Assembly: GCF_002250655.1 (NCBI RefSeq) | Contig: NZ_NOZR01000027.1 | Location: 1-64,000, forward strand | Reading direction: 5' to 3' | DNA from: Mycolicibacterium sphagni | GTDB taxonomy: Bacteria > Actinomycetota > Actinomycetes > Mycobacteriales > Mycobacteriaceae | Length of the DNA: 64,000 nt | Shown: positions 42,716 through 51,734 of the stretch, piece by piece | Layout: each line of letters starts with the position of its first letter | Numbering within the stretch: the stretch's first letter is position 1 | Made by a program: the position numbers and the translations under genes | Notes under the pieces: model-generated | Told to the model about the DNA's origin: nothing | Database searches by the model: none | Seen by the model: only the letters and a program-made list of their open reading frames with translations

Positions 42716-43570
42716 GTGACTGACGAGAACCCGCCCGAACATGTTTTGGCGGCGTTCGGTCTCAAGGGCAATGATCCCGAACCGCTCGGCGGGGGCTGGG
42801 AGGGCGGCTTCAAGTGCGGCGAGGTGGTGCTTTCGGTGATCGCCGACCACGCCAGGGCCGCCTGGTCGGCGAAGGCGCGCGAGACGTTGTTCATCGACGG
42901 AGTCCGGCTCGCCCGGCCGGTGCGGTCGACTGACGGCCGCTATGTGGTGTCGGGTTGGCGGGCAGACACATTCGTGGCCGGTACTCCGGAGCCTCGCCAC
43001 GACGAGGTCGTCTCGGCCGGAGTGCGCCTGCACGAGGCCACCGCCAAACTGGAGAGGCCCCGGTTCCTGACCCAGGCGCCGGTGGCACCGTGGAGCGATG
43101 TGGACGTGTTCATCGCCGCGGACCGCGCGGCGTGGGAAGAGCGTCCGCTGCACTCGCTTCCGCCTGGGGCGATGGTGGCACCGGGCTCGGCCGACGGCGA
43201 ACGGTCGGTGGAACTGATCAATCAGCTGGCCGGATTGCGCAAGCCGACCAAGAGCCCCAGTCAGCTGGTTCACGGCGACCTGTACGGCACCGTTCTGTTC
43301 GCGGGGACGGCCGCGCCGGGTATCACGGACATCACCCCGTACTGGCGGCCGGCGTCGTGGGCGGCCGGAGTGGTCGTTGTCGATGCACTCGCGTGGGGTG
43401 AGGCCGACGACGGTTTGATCGAGCGTTGGGATGCCCTGCCGGAGTGGCCGCAGATGTTGCTGCGTGCCTTGATTTTTCGGCTTGCGGTGCACGCGCTGCA
43501 TCCGCGTTCGACGGCGGCGGCGTTCCCCGGTCTGGCGCGGACCGCGGCGCTGATCCGGTTGGTGCTCTAG
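42716..43570 (+). CDS. TIGR02569-family protein, kinase-like fold (Rv3205c)
   Basis: A 284-residue protein of an actinobacteria-specific family (TIGR02569, Rv3205c). It starts with ENPPEHVLAAFGL and has the segment SQLVHGDLYGTVLF, in which HGD resembles the catalytic loop of APH-type phosphotransferases. The following Asn is replaced by Thr/Val, and the metal-binding DxD is reduced to ITDITPYW. It may therefore be a degenerate or divergent small-molecule kinase; no substrate is known. GTG start at 42716, 36 bases after moeZ, suggesting cotranscription. It overlaps the convergent ATL gene by four bases. Confidence 0.87.
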   Translation: MTDENPPEHVLAAFGLKGNDPEPLGGGWEGGFKCGEVVLSVIADHARAAWSAKARETLFIDGVRLARPVRSTDGRYVVSGWRADTFVAGTPEPRHDEVVSAGVRLHEATAKLERPRFLTQAPVAPWSDVDVFIAADRAAWEERPLHSLPPGAMVAPGSADGERSVELINQLAGLRKPTKSPSQLVHGDLYGTVLFAGTAAPGITDITPYWRPASWAAGVVVVDALAWGEADDGLIERWDALPEWPQMLLRALIFRLAVHALHPRSTAAAFPGLARTAALIRLVL

Positions 43571-43863
43571 AACTCGTGACGGGCTTGCGCCAGACTCACC
43601 CGGCCGTCCTTGGCCAGCACGCCTTCTGCGCGTAGCAGCTCGAGCTGTCGGGTCACCAGATGCGCGGCCGGCCGACCCGACGCGGTGATCACCCGATGCC
43701 ATGGCAGATCCGAAGAGTCGGTGCGCATGATCCATCCCACGATTCGCGGGCTGGAAAGTTTTGCGGCCGAAGCGATATCACCGTAGGTGGCGACCCGGCC
43801 CGCCGGTATCGACGCCACCAGCCGGCGCACCAGCTCGACCTGGTCCTCGGTGACCGGGGCCAT
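43567..43863 (-). CDS. alkyltransferase-like protein (ATL), PWHR type
   Basis: A 98-residue protein resembling the C-terminal domain of O6-alkylguanine-DNA alkyltransferase. The active-site PCHR motif reads PWHR (LPWHRVI), so the alkyl-accepting cysteine is replaced by Trp. This is the hallmark of alkyltransferase-like proteins, which bind O6-alkylguanine and flag it for nucleotide excision repair. Family residues GRVATYGDIA and SSPRIVGWIMR, with the arginine finger, are present. ATG 43863 is two bases from the lipV stop on the same strand. Corresponds to Rv3204. Confidence 0.92.
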   Translation of the reverse strand: MAPVTEDQVELVRRLVASIPAGRVATYGDIASAAKLSSPRIVGWIMRTDSSDLPWHRVITASGRPAAHLVTRQLELLRAEGVLAKDGRVSLAQARHEF

Positions 43864-43865
43864 GG

Positions 43866-44663
43866 CTAGCGTGCCTCGAGCAGTTCTCGGATGAGCGAGG
43901 CGGTCTCCGCCGGTTTGGCGTGCGGAACCATGTGCTGGCAGGCCAGCTCGACGAGACTGAAGTCGGCACCGAGCCGTTCGGACAGCCCGTTGATCAGTTC
44001 TTCGCCGACATACGGCGGATCCGTCCACTGCGCCCGCACCACTGTGGTAGGAGTTCCCTTGTGCGGCAGCACGATATCTCGGGCCAGCTCACTCCAGTAC
44101 GACATCATCGCCGGCACGCATATCCGCCAGCCGACGCGCCCGTTCGGCAGCGCGATGAGATGCTCGTCGAGGTCCTCGTCGAGTTCGGCCGGGTCCACGT
44201 CGGCCCACGAACCGGTGAACTTCTCGGTGCGGGCCTCGTCGCGGTCGGGGTAGTCCGGCGAAGCCAGCATGGCCTCGGAGATCTCGTGCATCCACTGGCC
44301 GTCCAGGCCGATCGCGGGGTCCAGCAGCACCAACCCGGACACCAGATCCGGGTACGCCGCCGCCAGGTTCAGCGCGACGGCCCCGCCGAACGAATGGCCG
44401 ACCACCAGCACCGGGCCGTCGGCGTCGTTCTCGATCAAAGTCGCGAGTGCGGTGATATTGGCCTCGAGGGTCCACGGCGCCGAGTATGACGAGCGGCCGT
44501 GCCCGATCAGATCGGGTGCAGCCACGGTGATTTCGGGCAGGTGCCGGGCGGCCAGCCTGCCCCAGCGGCGGCCGTGACCCGTCAGGCCGTGGATGGCCAG
44601 CACCTGAACTGGTCCGTCCGGGCCGAACCGATGCACGTGAAGGGCGTGGGTCACGGCGTTCAT
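43866..44663 (-). CDS. lipV: alpha/beta hydrolase, LipV-like lipase/esterase
   Basis: A 265-residue serine alpha/beta-hydrolase. The oxyanion region is IHGLTGHGRRW, the nucleophile Ser is in VVGHSFGGAV (near residue 93), and the C-terminal His is in ACQHMVPH. It corresponds to Rv3203, annotated LipV, an esterase with reported activity on short to medium acyl esters. It has no signal peptide and is presumably cytoplasmic. Start ATG is clear. It is divergent from adnA (38 bases) and tightly followed by the ATL gene, so both may respond to the same promoter. Confidence 0.9.
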   Translation of the reverse strand: MNAVTHALHVHRFGPDGPVQVLAIHGLTGHGRRWGRLAARHLPEITVAAPDLIGHGRSSYSAPWTLEANITALATLIENDADGPVLVVGHSFGGAVALNLAAAYPDLVSGLVLLDPAIGLDGQWMHEISEAMLASPDYPDRDEARTEKFTGSWADVDPAELDEDLDEHLIALPNGRVGWRICVPAMMSYWSELARDIVLPHKGTPTTVVRAQWTDPPYVGEELINGLSERLGADFSLVELACQHMVPHAKPAETASLIRELLEAR

Positions 44664-44701
44664 GCTGCCATTGATCGAACTTGTCGGGGGTACGTGGTGT
44701 C

Positions 44702-47700
44702 ATGCCTGTCATGACGACACCCGCACTCGTGCACGAGGTGACCGAGCCGGCCGACGTGCTGCGCCCGGAGCTGCGTGGCACGGTGCGAGTTGTGGGCGGG
44801 CCGGGCACCGGCAAGACCAGCCTGCTGGTCGCGGCGGCGGCTGCGCACATCGCGGCGGGAACCGACCCGGAATCGGTTCTGCTGCTGACGGGTTCGGGCC
44901 GGCTGGCCGCGACCACCCGCAGCGCGCTCACCACCGAGCTGCTCGCGGCACGTTCAGCCGAACCGTGCCGCGCGGTGGTGCGTGAGCCGCTGGTCCGATC
45001 CGTGCACAGTTACGCGTTCGCGGTGCTGAGGCAGGCCGCCGCCCGGGCTGGTGATCCGCCGCCGCGCCTGGTCACCGGAGCCGAGCAGGACGCCATCATC
45101 CGCGAGCTGCTCGCCGGTGACCTCGAAGACGGGGAGGCCTCCGCATCGCGCTGGCCGCAGGTACTGCGTCCCGCGCTGACCACCGCCGGGTTCGCCACCG
45201 AACTCCGCGACCTGCTGGCCCGCTGCGCCGAGCGCGGGGTGGATCCATTGCAGCTGCAACGCATCGGACGGCTGTCCAGGCGATCCGAATGGGCTGCGGC
45301 GGGCCGGTTCGCCCAGCAGTACGAGCAGGTGATGCTGTTGCGCGCGGCCGTCGGCACGGCCGCACCGCAGGCCACCGTGCCCGCGTTGGGCGCCGCCGAG
45401 CTGGTTGGCGCTGCGCTGGAGGCGCTGGCCTCGAATGCCGACCTGCTGGCCGCCGAACGCTCCCGGATCCGGCTGCTGCTCGTCGACGACGCCCAGCACC
45501 TCGACCCGCAGGCTGCCCGGTTGGTCCGCGTGCTGGCCGCGGGCGCCGATCTCACCCTGTTGGCCGGTGACCCGAACCAGGCGGTCTTCGGGTTCCGGGG
45601 TGCCGACCCTGCCGTGCTGACCGCCGCGGACACCCCGCTGGTCGAACTGACCCGGTCACATCGGTGCGCGCCCGCGGTGACCGGGGCGATCAGTGGCATC
45701 GCGGCGGGCCTGCCCGGTAACAGCGCCTGGCGCGCACTGGACGGTAACGGCGACGACGGCGGATCCGTCCGCGTGCGGGTGGCCGGTTCGGCGCATGCCG
45801 AGGCGGCCCTGATCGCCGACACGCTGCGCCGCGCACACCTCGTCGACGGTGTGCCATGGTCGCAGCTGGCTGTCATCGTCCGCTCGCCGTCGGCGGTTGC
45901 GGCATTGCCCCGGGCGCTGGCGGGTGCCGGGGTTCCGGTCGCCGCGAATCACGTGGCCGGGCCGGTTGCCGAGCAACCCGCGTCCGCAGCCTTGCTGGGG
46001 GTGTTGGCCGCAACCGCGGACGGTCTCACCGGCGAGCAGGCGGTGGCCTTGTTGACCGGGCCGATCGGCCGGGTCGACCCGGTGACCCTGCGTCAGCTGC
46101 GTCGTGCGCTGCGCCGCAGTGGGCCCGGGGTTTTCGGGGAGCAACTCGTCGCGGCACTTACCACCGGCCGGGTCGAGCTGCCGGCGACGCTGGCCCGTCC
46201 GGTCAACCGGGTGCGAGCGGTGCTGACGGCGGCCGCCCGAGGCCACCGTCAGCACCGCGACCCCCGCTACACCTTGTGGCAGGCCTGGGAGCGCAGCGGA
46301 CTGCAGCGCCGCTGGCTGTCGGTGGCCGAGCGCGGGGGCACCGAGGGAGCGCTGGCCGACGGCAATCTCGAGGCAGTCACTGCACTGTTCGACATCGCCG
46401 ACGATTACGTCTCGCGTACCGCGGGCGCGTCGCTGCGTGGCCTGCTCGATCATGTTGCGGGCCTGCAACTTCCACAGGTCAGCGTCGATTCCCGGACGTC
46501 GGCTGAGACGGTGGCAGTGCTGAGCCCGCACGCGGCCCTTGACCGCGACTGGGAGCTGGTGGTCATTGCCGGGCTGCAAGACGGCTTGTGGCCCAACACC
46601 ACACCGCGCGGTGGTGTGTTGGGCACCCAGCGGCTGCTCGACGTCCTCGACGGCCTCGGCGATGACGTGTCCGCGCGGGCACCGCTGTTGGCCGAGGAGC
46701 GCAGGCTGCTCATCGCTGCGATGGGTCGCGCCCGGCGCGGGCTGCTGATCACCGCCGTCGACAGCGAGGCCGGCGACGACACGGCGTTGCCGTCGCCGTT
46801 CGTCGCCGAACTCGCGGAGTACACCACCGGCGAGGCCGCCGCGCCTCAGCCGGCCGTCGCGCCGCCGGTGCTCGCACCGGCGGCGGTCGTCGGCCGGCTG
46901 CGCGCGGTGGTGTGCGCCCGGGTCGGCACGGTCACCGAAGGTGAACGTGCCACAGCTGCAGAGCAATTGGCGCGGTTGGCGGATGCGGGCGTGCCCGGCG
47001 CCGACCCGTCGCAGTGGTACGGCATGACCAGCGTCAGCACACTGGAGCCGTTGTGGAGCGGTGACCAGCACACTGTCACCCTGAGCCCGTCGACCCTGCA
47101 GACCCTGACGGACTGCCCGCTACGTTGGCTGGCCGAACGCCACGGCGGCGCCAACCGTCGCGAGCTGCGCTCCACGCTGGGCTCGGTGGTGCACGCGCTG
47201 ATCGCCGATTCGGCGAGCAGCTCCGAGCAGCTGTCCGCACAGCTGGAGAAGCTCTGGAGCAGCTTGCCATTCGATTCGCCGTGGTATGCCGACAACGAGC
47301 TGGATCGGCACCGCGCCATGCTCGAGGCGTTCGTGGCCTGGCGGTCAGCGACCCGCCACGAGCTGACCGAGATCGGCACGGAGATCGACGTCGACGGGGT
47401 GATCGCCGACCCCGATGGCCAGCTGCCCGGTGTTCGGGTGCGCGGGCGGGTCGACCGCCTCGAGCGTGACGCCGAAGGCCGGCTGGTCATCGTCGACGTC
47501 AAGACCGGCAAGAGCCCGGTGACCAAGGATGCGGCCCAGCGCCACGCCCAGCTCGGCCTCTACCAGTTGGCGGTGGCCGAAGGTGCACTCGCAGAAGGGG
47601 ATCGCCCCGGTGGCGGAAAGCTGGTTTACGTCGCCAAGCCGAACACATCCGGGGCGACCGAACGTGAGCAGTCCGCTCTGACCCCGGACAGCGCCGGCGA

Positions 47701-47839
47701 GTGGCGCCAGACCGTGCAGGAGGCCGCGGGCGCCACCGCTGGCCCGCATTTCGTCGCCAGGGTCAACGACGGCTGCACGCACTGCCCCATGCGGGCGGCC
47801 TGCCCCGCCCACATCTCGCCGCGAACGGAGCCGTCGTGA
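44702..47839 (+). CDS. adnA: AdnA subunit of the AdnAB double-strand-break-resecting helicase-nuclease
   Basis: A 1045-residue SF1A helicase-nuclease, the length reported for M. smegmatis AdnA. The N-terminal Walker A is GGPGTGKTS (about residues 34-42), Walker B LLVDDAQHLDPQAA and motif III GDPNQAVFGFRG. At the C-terminus the RecB-type nuclease motif is VDVKTGK (D932, K934), followed by CTHCPMRAACPAH, a cysteine set that fits an Fe-S cluster. AdnAB resects DNA ends for recombination in mycobacteria alongside RecBCD. ATG 44702 was chosen over TTG 44681. Its stop overlaps the adnB GTG by four bases. Corresponds to Rv3202c. Confidence 0.96.
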   Translation: MPVMTTPALVHEVTEPADVLRPELRGTVRVVGGPGTGKTSLLVAAAAAHIAAGTDPESVLLLTGSGRLAATTRSALTTELLAARSAEPCRAVVREPLVRSVHSYAFAVLRQAAARAGDPPPRLVTGAEQDAIIRELLAGDLEDGEASASRWPQVLRPALTTAGFATELRDLLARCAERGVDPLQLQRIGRLSRRSEWAAAGRFAQQYEQVMLLRAAVGTAAPQATVPALGAAELVGAALEALASNADLLAAERSRIRLLLVDDAQHLDPQAARLVRVLAAGADLTLLAGDPNQAVFGFRGADPAVLTAADTPLVELTRSHRCAPAVTGAISGIAAGLPGNSAWRALDGNGDDGGSVRVRVAGSAHAEAALIADTLRRAHLVDGVPWSQLAVIVRSPSAVAALPRALAGAGVPVAANHVAGPVAEQPASAALLGVLAATADGLTGEQAVALLTGPIGRVDPVTLRQLRRALRRSGPGVFGEQLVAALTTGRVELPATLARPVNRVRAVLTAAARGHRQHRDPRYTLWQAWERSGLQRRWLSVAERGGTEGALADGNLEAVTALFDIADDYVSRTAGASLRGLLDHVAGLQLPQVSVDSRTSAETVAVLSPHAALDRDWELVVIAGLQDGLWPNTTPRGGVLGTQRLLDVLDGLGDDVSARAPLLAEERRLLIAAMGRARRGLLITAVDSEAGDDTALPSPFVAELAEYTTGEAAAPQPAVAPPVLAPAAVVGRLRAVVCARVGTVTEGERATAAEQLARLADAGVPGADPSQWYGMTSVSTLEPLWSGDQHTVTLSPSTLQTLTDCPLRWLAERHGGANRRELRSTLGSVVHALIADSASSSEQLSAQLEKLWSSLPFDSPWYADNELDRHRAMLEAFVAWRSATRHELTEIGTEIDVDGVIADPDGQLPGVRVRGRVDRLERDAEGRLVIVDVKTGKSPVTKDAAQRHAQLGLYQLAVAEGALAEGDRPGGGKLVYVAKPNTSGATEREQSALTPDSAGEWRQTVQEAAGATAGPHFVARVNDGCTHCPMRAACPAHISPRTEPS

Positions 47840-50800
47840 CCTATAGCCCCACCGAACTGGCGGAGGCCCTTGGACTTCCGACGCCCACCGACGAGCAGGC
47901 CGCCGTCATTGCCGCCCCACCCGGGCCGCTGGTCGTCATCGCCGGTGCCGGCGCAGGCAAGACCGAGACGATGGCGGCGCGCGTGGTGTGGTTGGTGGCC
48001 AACGGATTCGCCGATCCCGGACAGGTTCTCGGCCTGACGTTCACCCGTAAGGCGGCCGGGCAGCTGCTGCGCCGGGTTCGCTCCCGGCTGGCTCGGCTGG
48101 CCGGTCACCTCGCGGGCACCCCCCAGCAGGGCGCGCCGACCGTGAGCACCTACCACGCGTTCGCGGGTGCGCTGCTGCGTGAGTTCGGGCCGCTGTTGCC
48201 GGTGGAGCCCGACGCCCGTCTGCTCGGCGAAACTGAGCTGTGGCAGCTGGCTTTCGAGGTGGTCAGCTCGTATCCGGGGCCGCTGGACACCGAGAGGGAC
48301 CCGGCCGGTGTCACCGCAATGGTGTTGCGGCTGTCCAGTGAGCTGGCCGAGCATCTGGTCGACACCGACCAGTTGCTCGACACCCACCTCGAGCTCGAAC
48401 GCCTGGTGCATCACCTGCCGGCTGGGCATTACCAGCGAGACCGTGGCCCGAGCCAGTGGCTGCTGAACATGCTGGCCACTCAGACCGAACGCACCGCCCT
48501 GGTGCCGCTGATCGATGCACTGCATGCGCGGATGCGGGACGACAAGGTCATGGACTTCGGCTCGCAGATGTCGGCGGCGGCGCGGCTGGCCTCGGCCTGC
48601 CCGCAGGTGGGAGAGCAACTGCGCGAACGGTTCCGGGTGGTGCTCCTCGACGAATACCAGGACACCGGTCACGCCCAGCGGATCGCGCTGTCCTCGTTGT
48701 TCGGCGCCGGTGGCGACGAGGGGCTGGCGCTGACGGCGGTAGGGGATCCGATCCAGTCCATCTACGGCTGGCGCGGTGCGTCGGCGACCAACCTGCCGCG
48801 GTTCACCACCGACTTCCCGCGACCCGATGGCTCTCCCGCACCGACTCTCGAGCTGCGGACCAGCTGGCGCAACCCGCCGAGCACATTGCATATCGCCAAC
48901 GCCGTCTCGGCCGAGGCTCGCCGCCGATCGGTGGCAGTCCGTGCGCTGCGGGCGCGCCCGGGCGCCGAGGTCGGCACCGTGCGCTGTGCCCTGCTCACCG
49001 ATGTCGCCGCCGAACGGGAGTGGATCGCCGAGCACATCGCCGCGCGTTACGAGGACGCCGCGAAGGCCGATGGCGAACCGCCCACCGCGGCAGTGCTGGT
49101 GCGCCGCAACGCCGACGCCGGTCCGATCGCGGAAGCGCTGACCGCCCGTGGTGTTCCGGTGGAAGTCGTTGGGCTGGCCGGTCTGCTGTCGATCCCCGAG
49201 GTCGCCGACGTAGTCGCGATGGTGCGCCTGGTCGCGGACCCGGCCGCCGGTGCGGCGGCTATGCGAGTGCTGACCGGCCCGCGCTGGCAGCTGGGTGCAG
49301 CCGACCTCGCCGCCCTGTGGCGCCGCGCCGTCGCGCTCGACGGAGCGCGGCCGGCAACCGCGTCCGCTGAGCAGATCATCGCCTCGGCCGCACCCGACGC
49401 CGACACCGCGAGCCTGGCCGATGCGCTGGCCGATCCCGGGCCGCCCGCCGCCTACTCGGAAGAAGCACGCCGGCGGATCGCCGAACTGGCAGACGAACTG
49501 GCAAGACTGAGAACATTTTTGGGCCATCCGGTCACCGAGCTCGTCAGCGAGGTGCGTCGTGCACTCGGGGTGGACGTGGAAGTACGGGCCGCGCGGCCCG
49601 TCGCGGCGGGGTGGTCCGGTGCCGAGCACCTCGACCGGCTCGCCGACGTGGTCGCCGACTACGCGGCCCGGCCGCACGCCTCCATCGACGGTCTGCTGGC
49701 CTACCTGGACGCGGCCGAGAAAGTGGAGAACGGGCTGGCTCCCGCGGAGGTCAGTGTGGCCACTGGGCGGGTACAGGTGCTGACGGTGCACTCGGCCAAA
49801 GGCCTCGAGTGGCAGGTGGTGGCCGTGCCGCACCTGTCCGCCCGGGTCTTTCCGTCCACGGCGTCCAAGCGCAGTTGGCTGACCGACCCGGCCGATCTGC
49901 CGCCGCTGCTGCGCGGTGACCGGGCGGCCGCCGGCCTGCACGGCGTGCCGGTGCTCGACACCGCAGAGGTCAACGATCGAAAAGCATTGTCCGACAGCAT
50001 CATGTCCCACCGCAATCAGCTCGAGCAGCGCCGCCTCGATGAGGAGCGCAGGCTGCTGTACGTTGCGATCACCCGAGCAGAGGACACCCTGCTGCTCTCC
50101 GGCCACCACTGGGGACCCAGCGATACCAAGCCGCGTGGGCCGTCGGACTTCCTGCAGGAGATCAAAGACATCATCGATGATTCGGCGGCGGCGGGCCAGC
50201 CGTGCGGCGAGGTCGAGCTGTGGGCCCCACCGCCTGCTGAGGGTGATCGAAATCCCATGCACGACAACACCAAAGAGGCCGTGTGGCCTGCCGACCCGCT
50301 CGGCCGCGCGCGCGCCGACGTCGAGCAGGGGGCCGCGCTGGTCCGGTCGGCACAGGCAGGGGCGGTATCTGGCCCGGGCGAGGACCCTGAGGGCTGGGGC
50401 GCCGACGTCGACGCCCTGCTGGCTGAGCGATCCCGCGTCGTCACAGCGCCTCCGGCCGAACTGCCCGGCCAGCTGTCCGTTAGCGCCCTCGTCGAGCTGG
50501 ACCGTGACCCGGCGGCGCTGCGACGGTTGACCCGTCGGCTGCCGTCGCGCCCAGACCCGCACGCCATCCTGGGCACCGCGTTCCACGAGTGGGTGCAGCG
50601 GTTCTACGGCGCCGAGCGGCTGTTCGACCTCGACGACCTGCCCGGTGCCGTCGACGGCACGGCCGGCGACATCGAGGAATTGGCCACCCTGCAGAAAGCC
50701 TTCACCGAATCACCTTGGGCACAGCGCACACCGGTGGACGTCGAGGTGCCGTTCGAGATGGCGATCGGCGATACCGTGGTGCGCGGCCGGATCGACGCGG

Positions 50801-51060
50801 TGTTCGCCGATGCCGACGGCGGCATGACCGTGGTCGACTGGAAAACGGGTGAACCTCCGAAAGACGACAACGCCCAACGCCATGCCGCCGTCCAGCTCGC
50901 CGTGTACCGGCTGGCGTGGGCTGCCCTGCGCGGCTGCCCTGAGGAGTCAGTGCGAGCAGCGTTCCACTATGTGCGCGCAGGTGTCACTGTGATGCCGGAA
51001 AGCCTCTCCGGCCCAGACGAATTGGTGGCGCTGCTTGCCAGTGCGAGTGGCGGACGCTAA
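47836..51060 (+). CDS. adnB: AdnB subunit of the AdnAB helicase-nuclease
   Basis: A 1074-residue SF1A helicase with C-terminal nuclease. Walker A is GAGAGKTE (about residues 38-45), motif Ia LTFTRKAAGQ, motif II LLDEYQDT, motif III GDPIQSIYGWRG, motif V VLTVHSAKGLEW and motif VI YVAITRAEDTL. The nuclease core VDWKTG places D1001 and K1003, and an extra catalytic patch is GRIDAVFAD. In M. smegmatis AdnB is the motor that drives translocation, and each subunit cuts one strand. GTG 47836 overlaps the adnA stop. The gene ends at 51060, just before an accessory TetR gene not found here in M. tuberculosis. Rv3201c. Confidence 0.96.
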   Translation: MTYSPTELAEALGLPTPTDEQAAVIAAPPGPLVVIAGAGAGKTETMAARVVWLVANGFADPGQVLGLTFTRKAAGQLLRRVRSRLARLAGHLAGTPQQGAPTVSTYHAFAGALLREFGPLLPVEPDARLLGETELWQLAFEVVSSYPGPLDTERDPAGVTAMVLRLSSELAEHLVDTDQLLDTHLELERLVHHLPAGHYQRDRGPSQWLLNMLATQTERTALVPLIDALHARMRDDKVMDFGSQMSAAARLASACPQVGEQLRERFRVVLLDEYQDTGHAQRIALSSLFGAGGDEGLALTAVGDPIQSIYGWRGASATNLPRFTTDFPRPDGSPAPTLELRTSWRNPPSTLHIANAVSAEARRRSVAVRALRARPGAEVGTVRCALLTDVAAEREWIAEHIAARYEDAAKADGEPPTAAVLVRRNADAGPIAEALTARGVPVEVVGLAGLLSIPEVADVVAMVRLVADPAAGAAAMRVLTGPRWQLGAADLAALWRRAVALDGARPATASAEQIIASAAPDADTASLADALADPGPPAAYSEEARRRIAELADELARLRTFLGHPVTELVSEVRRALGVDVEVRAARPVAAGWSGAEHLDRLADVVADYAARPHASIDGLLAYLDAAEKVENGLAPAEVSVATGRVQVLTVHSAKGLEWQVVAVPHLSARVFPSTASKRSWLTDPADLPPLLRGDRAAAGLHGVPVLDTAEVNDRKALSDSIMSHRNQLEQRRLDEERRLLYVAITRAEDTLLLSGHHWGPSDTKPRGPSDFLQEIKDIIDDSAAAGQPCGEVELWAPPPAEGDRNPMHDNTKEAVWPADPLGRARADVEQGAALVRSAQAGAVSGPGEDPEGWGADVDALLAERSRVVTAPPAELPGQLSVSALVELDRDPAALRRLTRRLPSRPDPHAILGTAFHEWVQRFYGAERLFDLDDLPGAVDGTAGDIEELATLQKAFTESPWAQRTPVDVEVPFEMAIGDTVVRGRIDAVFADADGGMTVVDWKTGEPPKDDNAQRHAAVQLAVYRLAWAALRGCPEESVRAAFHYVRAGVTVMPESLSGPDELVALLASASGGR

Positions 51061-51068
51061 TTGCGTTG

Positions 51069-51644
51069 CTAGTGAGTCTGTTTCGTGGTGAACGAACGTT
51101 CTACGAACAACTCCAGGTCCGTTTCGGCGACACCGACGCCGAGCAGGTGGCGCAGGTAGATCGGCGCCAGAATGCAGTCCACGATTGCGGTGTAGGCCAG
51201 GGTGGGTTCGCCGCGTTCGCGTCCACGGTCGAGCATGTCCTGAAACTGCATCGCACGCTGGATGAGGAATGACTGTCGCTGCTCGGCGGTAAGCTCACCG
51301 GCGCTGATCAAGGCCTGCAGAAACGCCAGTCGGCCCGGCCGGGGGATATCGGCCGCGGCGCTGCGGGCGTAGGCGAGCAGATCACCGCGCAATGTCCCGG
51401 TGTCGGGCAGCGGTGAGGTCTCGGAGAGTCTGGCCGCCTCGACGTCCAGGATGACCGCCTCCAAGCTGCCCCAGCGGCGATAGATACTCGTCGGGTTCAC
51501 GCCTGCGCGCCGCGCCACATCGGACACTGTGAAACCGCCTGGGCCGCATTCGATCAGCAGTGCGTCCACCGCCTCGTGAACTGCAGCCACCACTCGGGCG
51601 CTGCGGCCGCCAGGGCGGCGGCGCACTTCTGGGTTCTCTGCCAC
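51069..51644 (-). CDS. TetR-family regulator of the adjacent hydrolase operon
   Basis: A 191-residue TetR regulator. The N-terminal helix-turn-helix is in GGFTVSDVARRAGVNPTSIYRRWGSLEAVI (about residues 36-65); the C-terminal ligand domain is helical. It is divergent from a three-gene hydrolase operon. The 90-base gap carries two copies of an inverted repeat (TTAAAGCA-N8-TGMTTWA), one near each gene, strongly suggesting local feedback repression. GTG 51644 start. The unit is absent between adnB and the potassium channel in M. tuberculosis, so it is accessory here. The ligand is probably a substrate or product of the hydrolases. Confidence 0.9.
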   Translation of the reverse strand: MAENPEVRRRPGGRSARVVAAVHEAVDALLIECGPGGFTVSDVARRAGVNPTSIYRRWGSLEAVILDVEAARLSETSPLPDTGTLRGDLLAYARSAAADIPRPGRLAFLQALISAGELTAEQRQSFLIQRAMQFQDMLDRGRERGEPTLAYTAIVDCILAPIYLRHLLGVGVAETDLELFVERSFTTKQTH

Positions 51645-51653
51645 ACGTCAAGC

Positions 51654-51677
51654 TTAAAGCATCATCTCTTGCTTTTA
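51654..51677. promoter_or_regulatory. operator 1 of the TetR-hydrolase locus
   Basis: TTAAAGCA (51654-51661), eight bases, TGCTTTTA (51670-51677): an inverted repeat matching 7 of 8 arm positions, close to the tetR start at 51644. It uses the same arm and spacer length as operator 2. Confidence 0.7.
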
Positions 51678-51700
51678 TCACATAGCCGTCGTAGTGTCGC

Positions 51701-51724
51701 TTAAAGCAACTGTCATTGATTTAA
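51701..51724. promoter_or_regulatory. operator 2 of the TetR-hydrolase locus
   Basis: TTAAAGCA (51701-51708), eight bases, TGATTTAA (51717-51724): 7 of 8 arm positions match. Centres of the two operators are 47 bp apart. The end of this site overlaps the AAGGAG ribosome-binding site before the first hydrolase gene at 51735. Confidence 0.7.
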
Positions 51725-51734
51725 GGAGCACCTC

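Noticed and set aside
47626..50586. 986-codon frame antisense to adnB
   Set aside because: Typical shadow of a long high-GC gene; no motifs.
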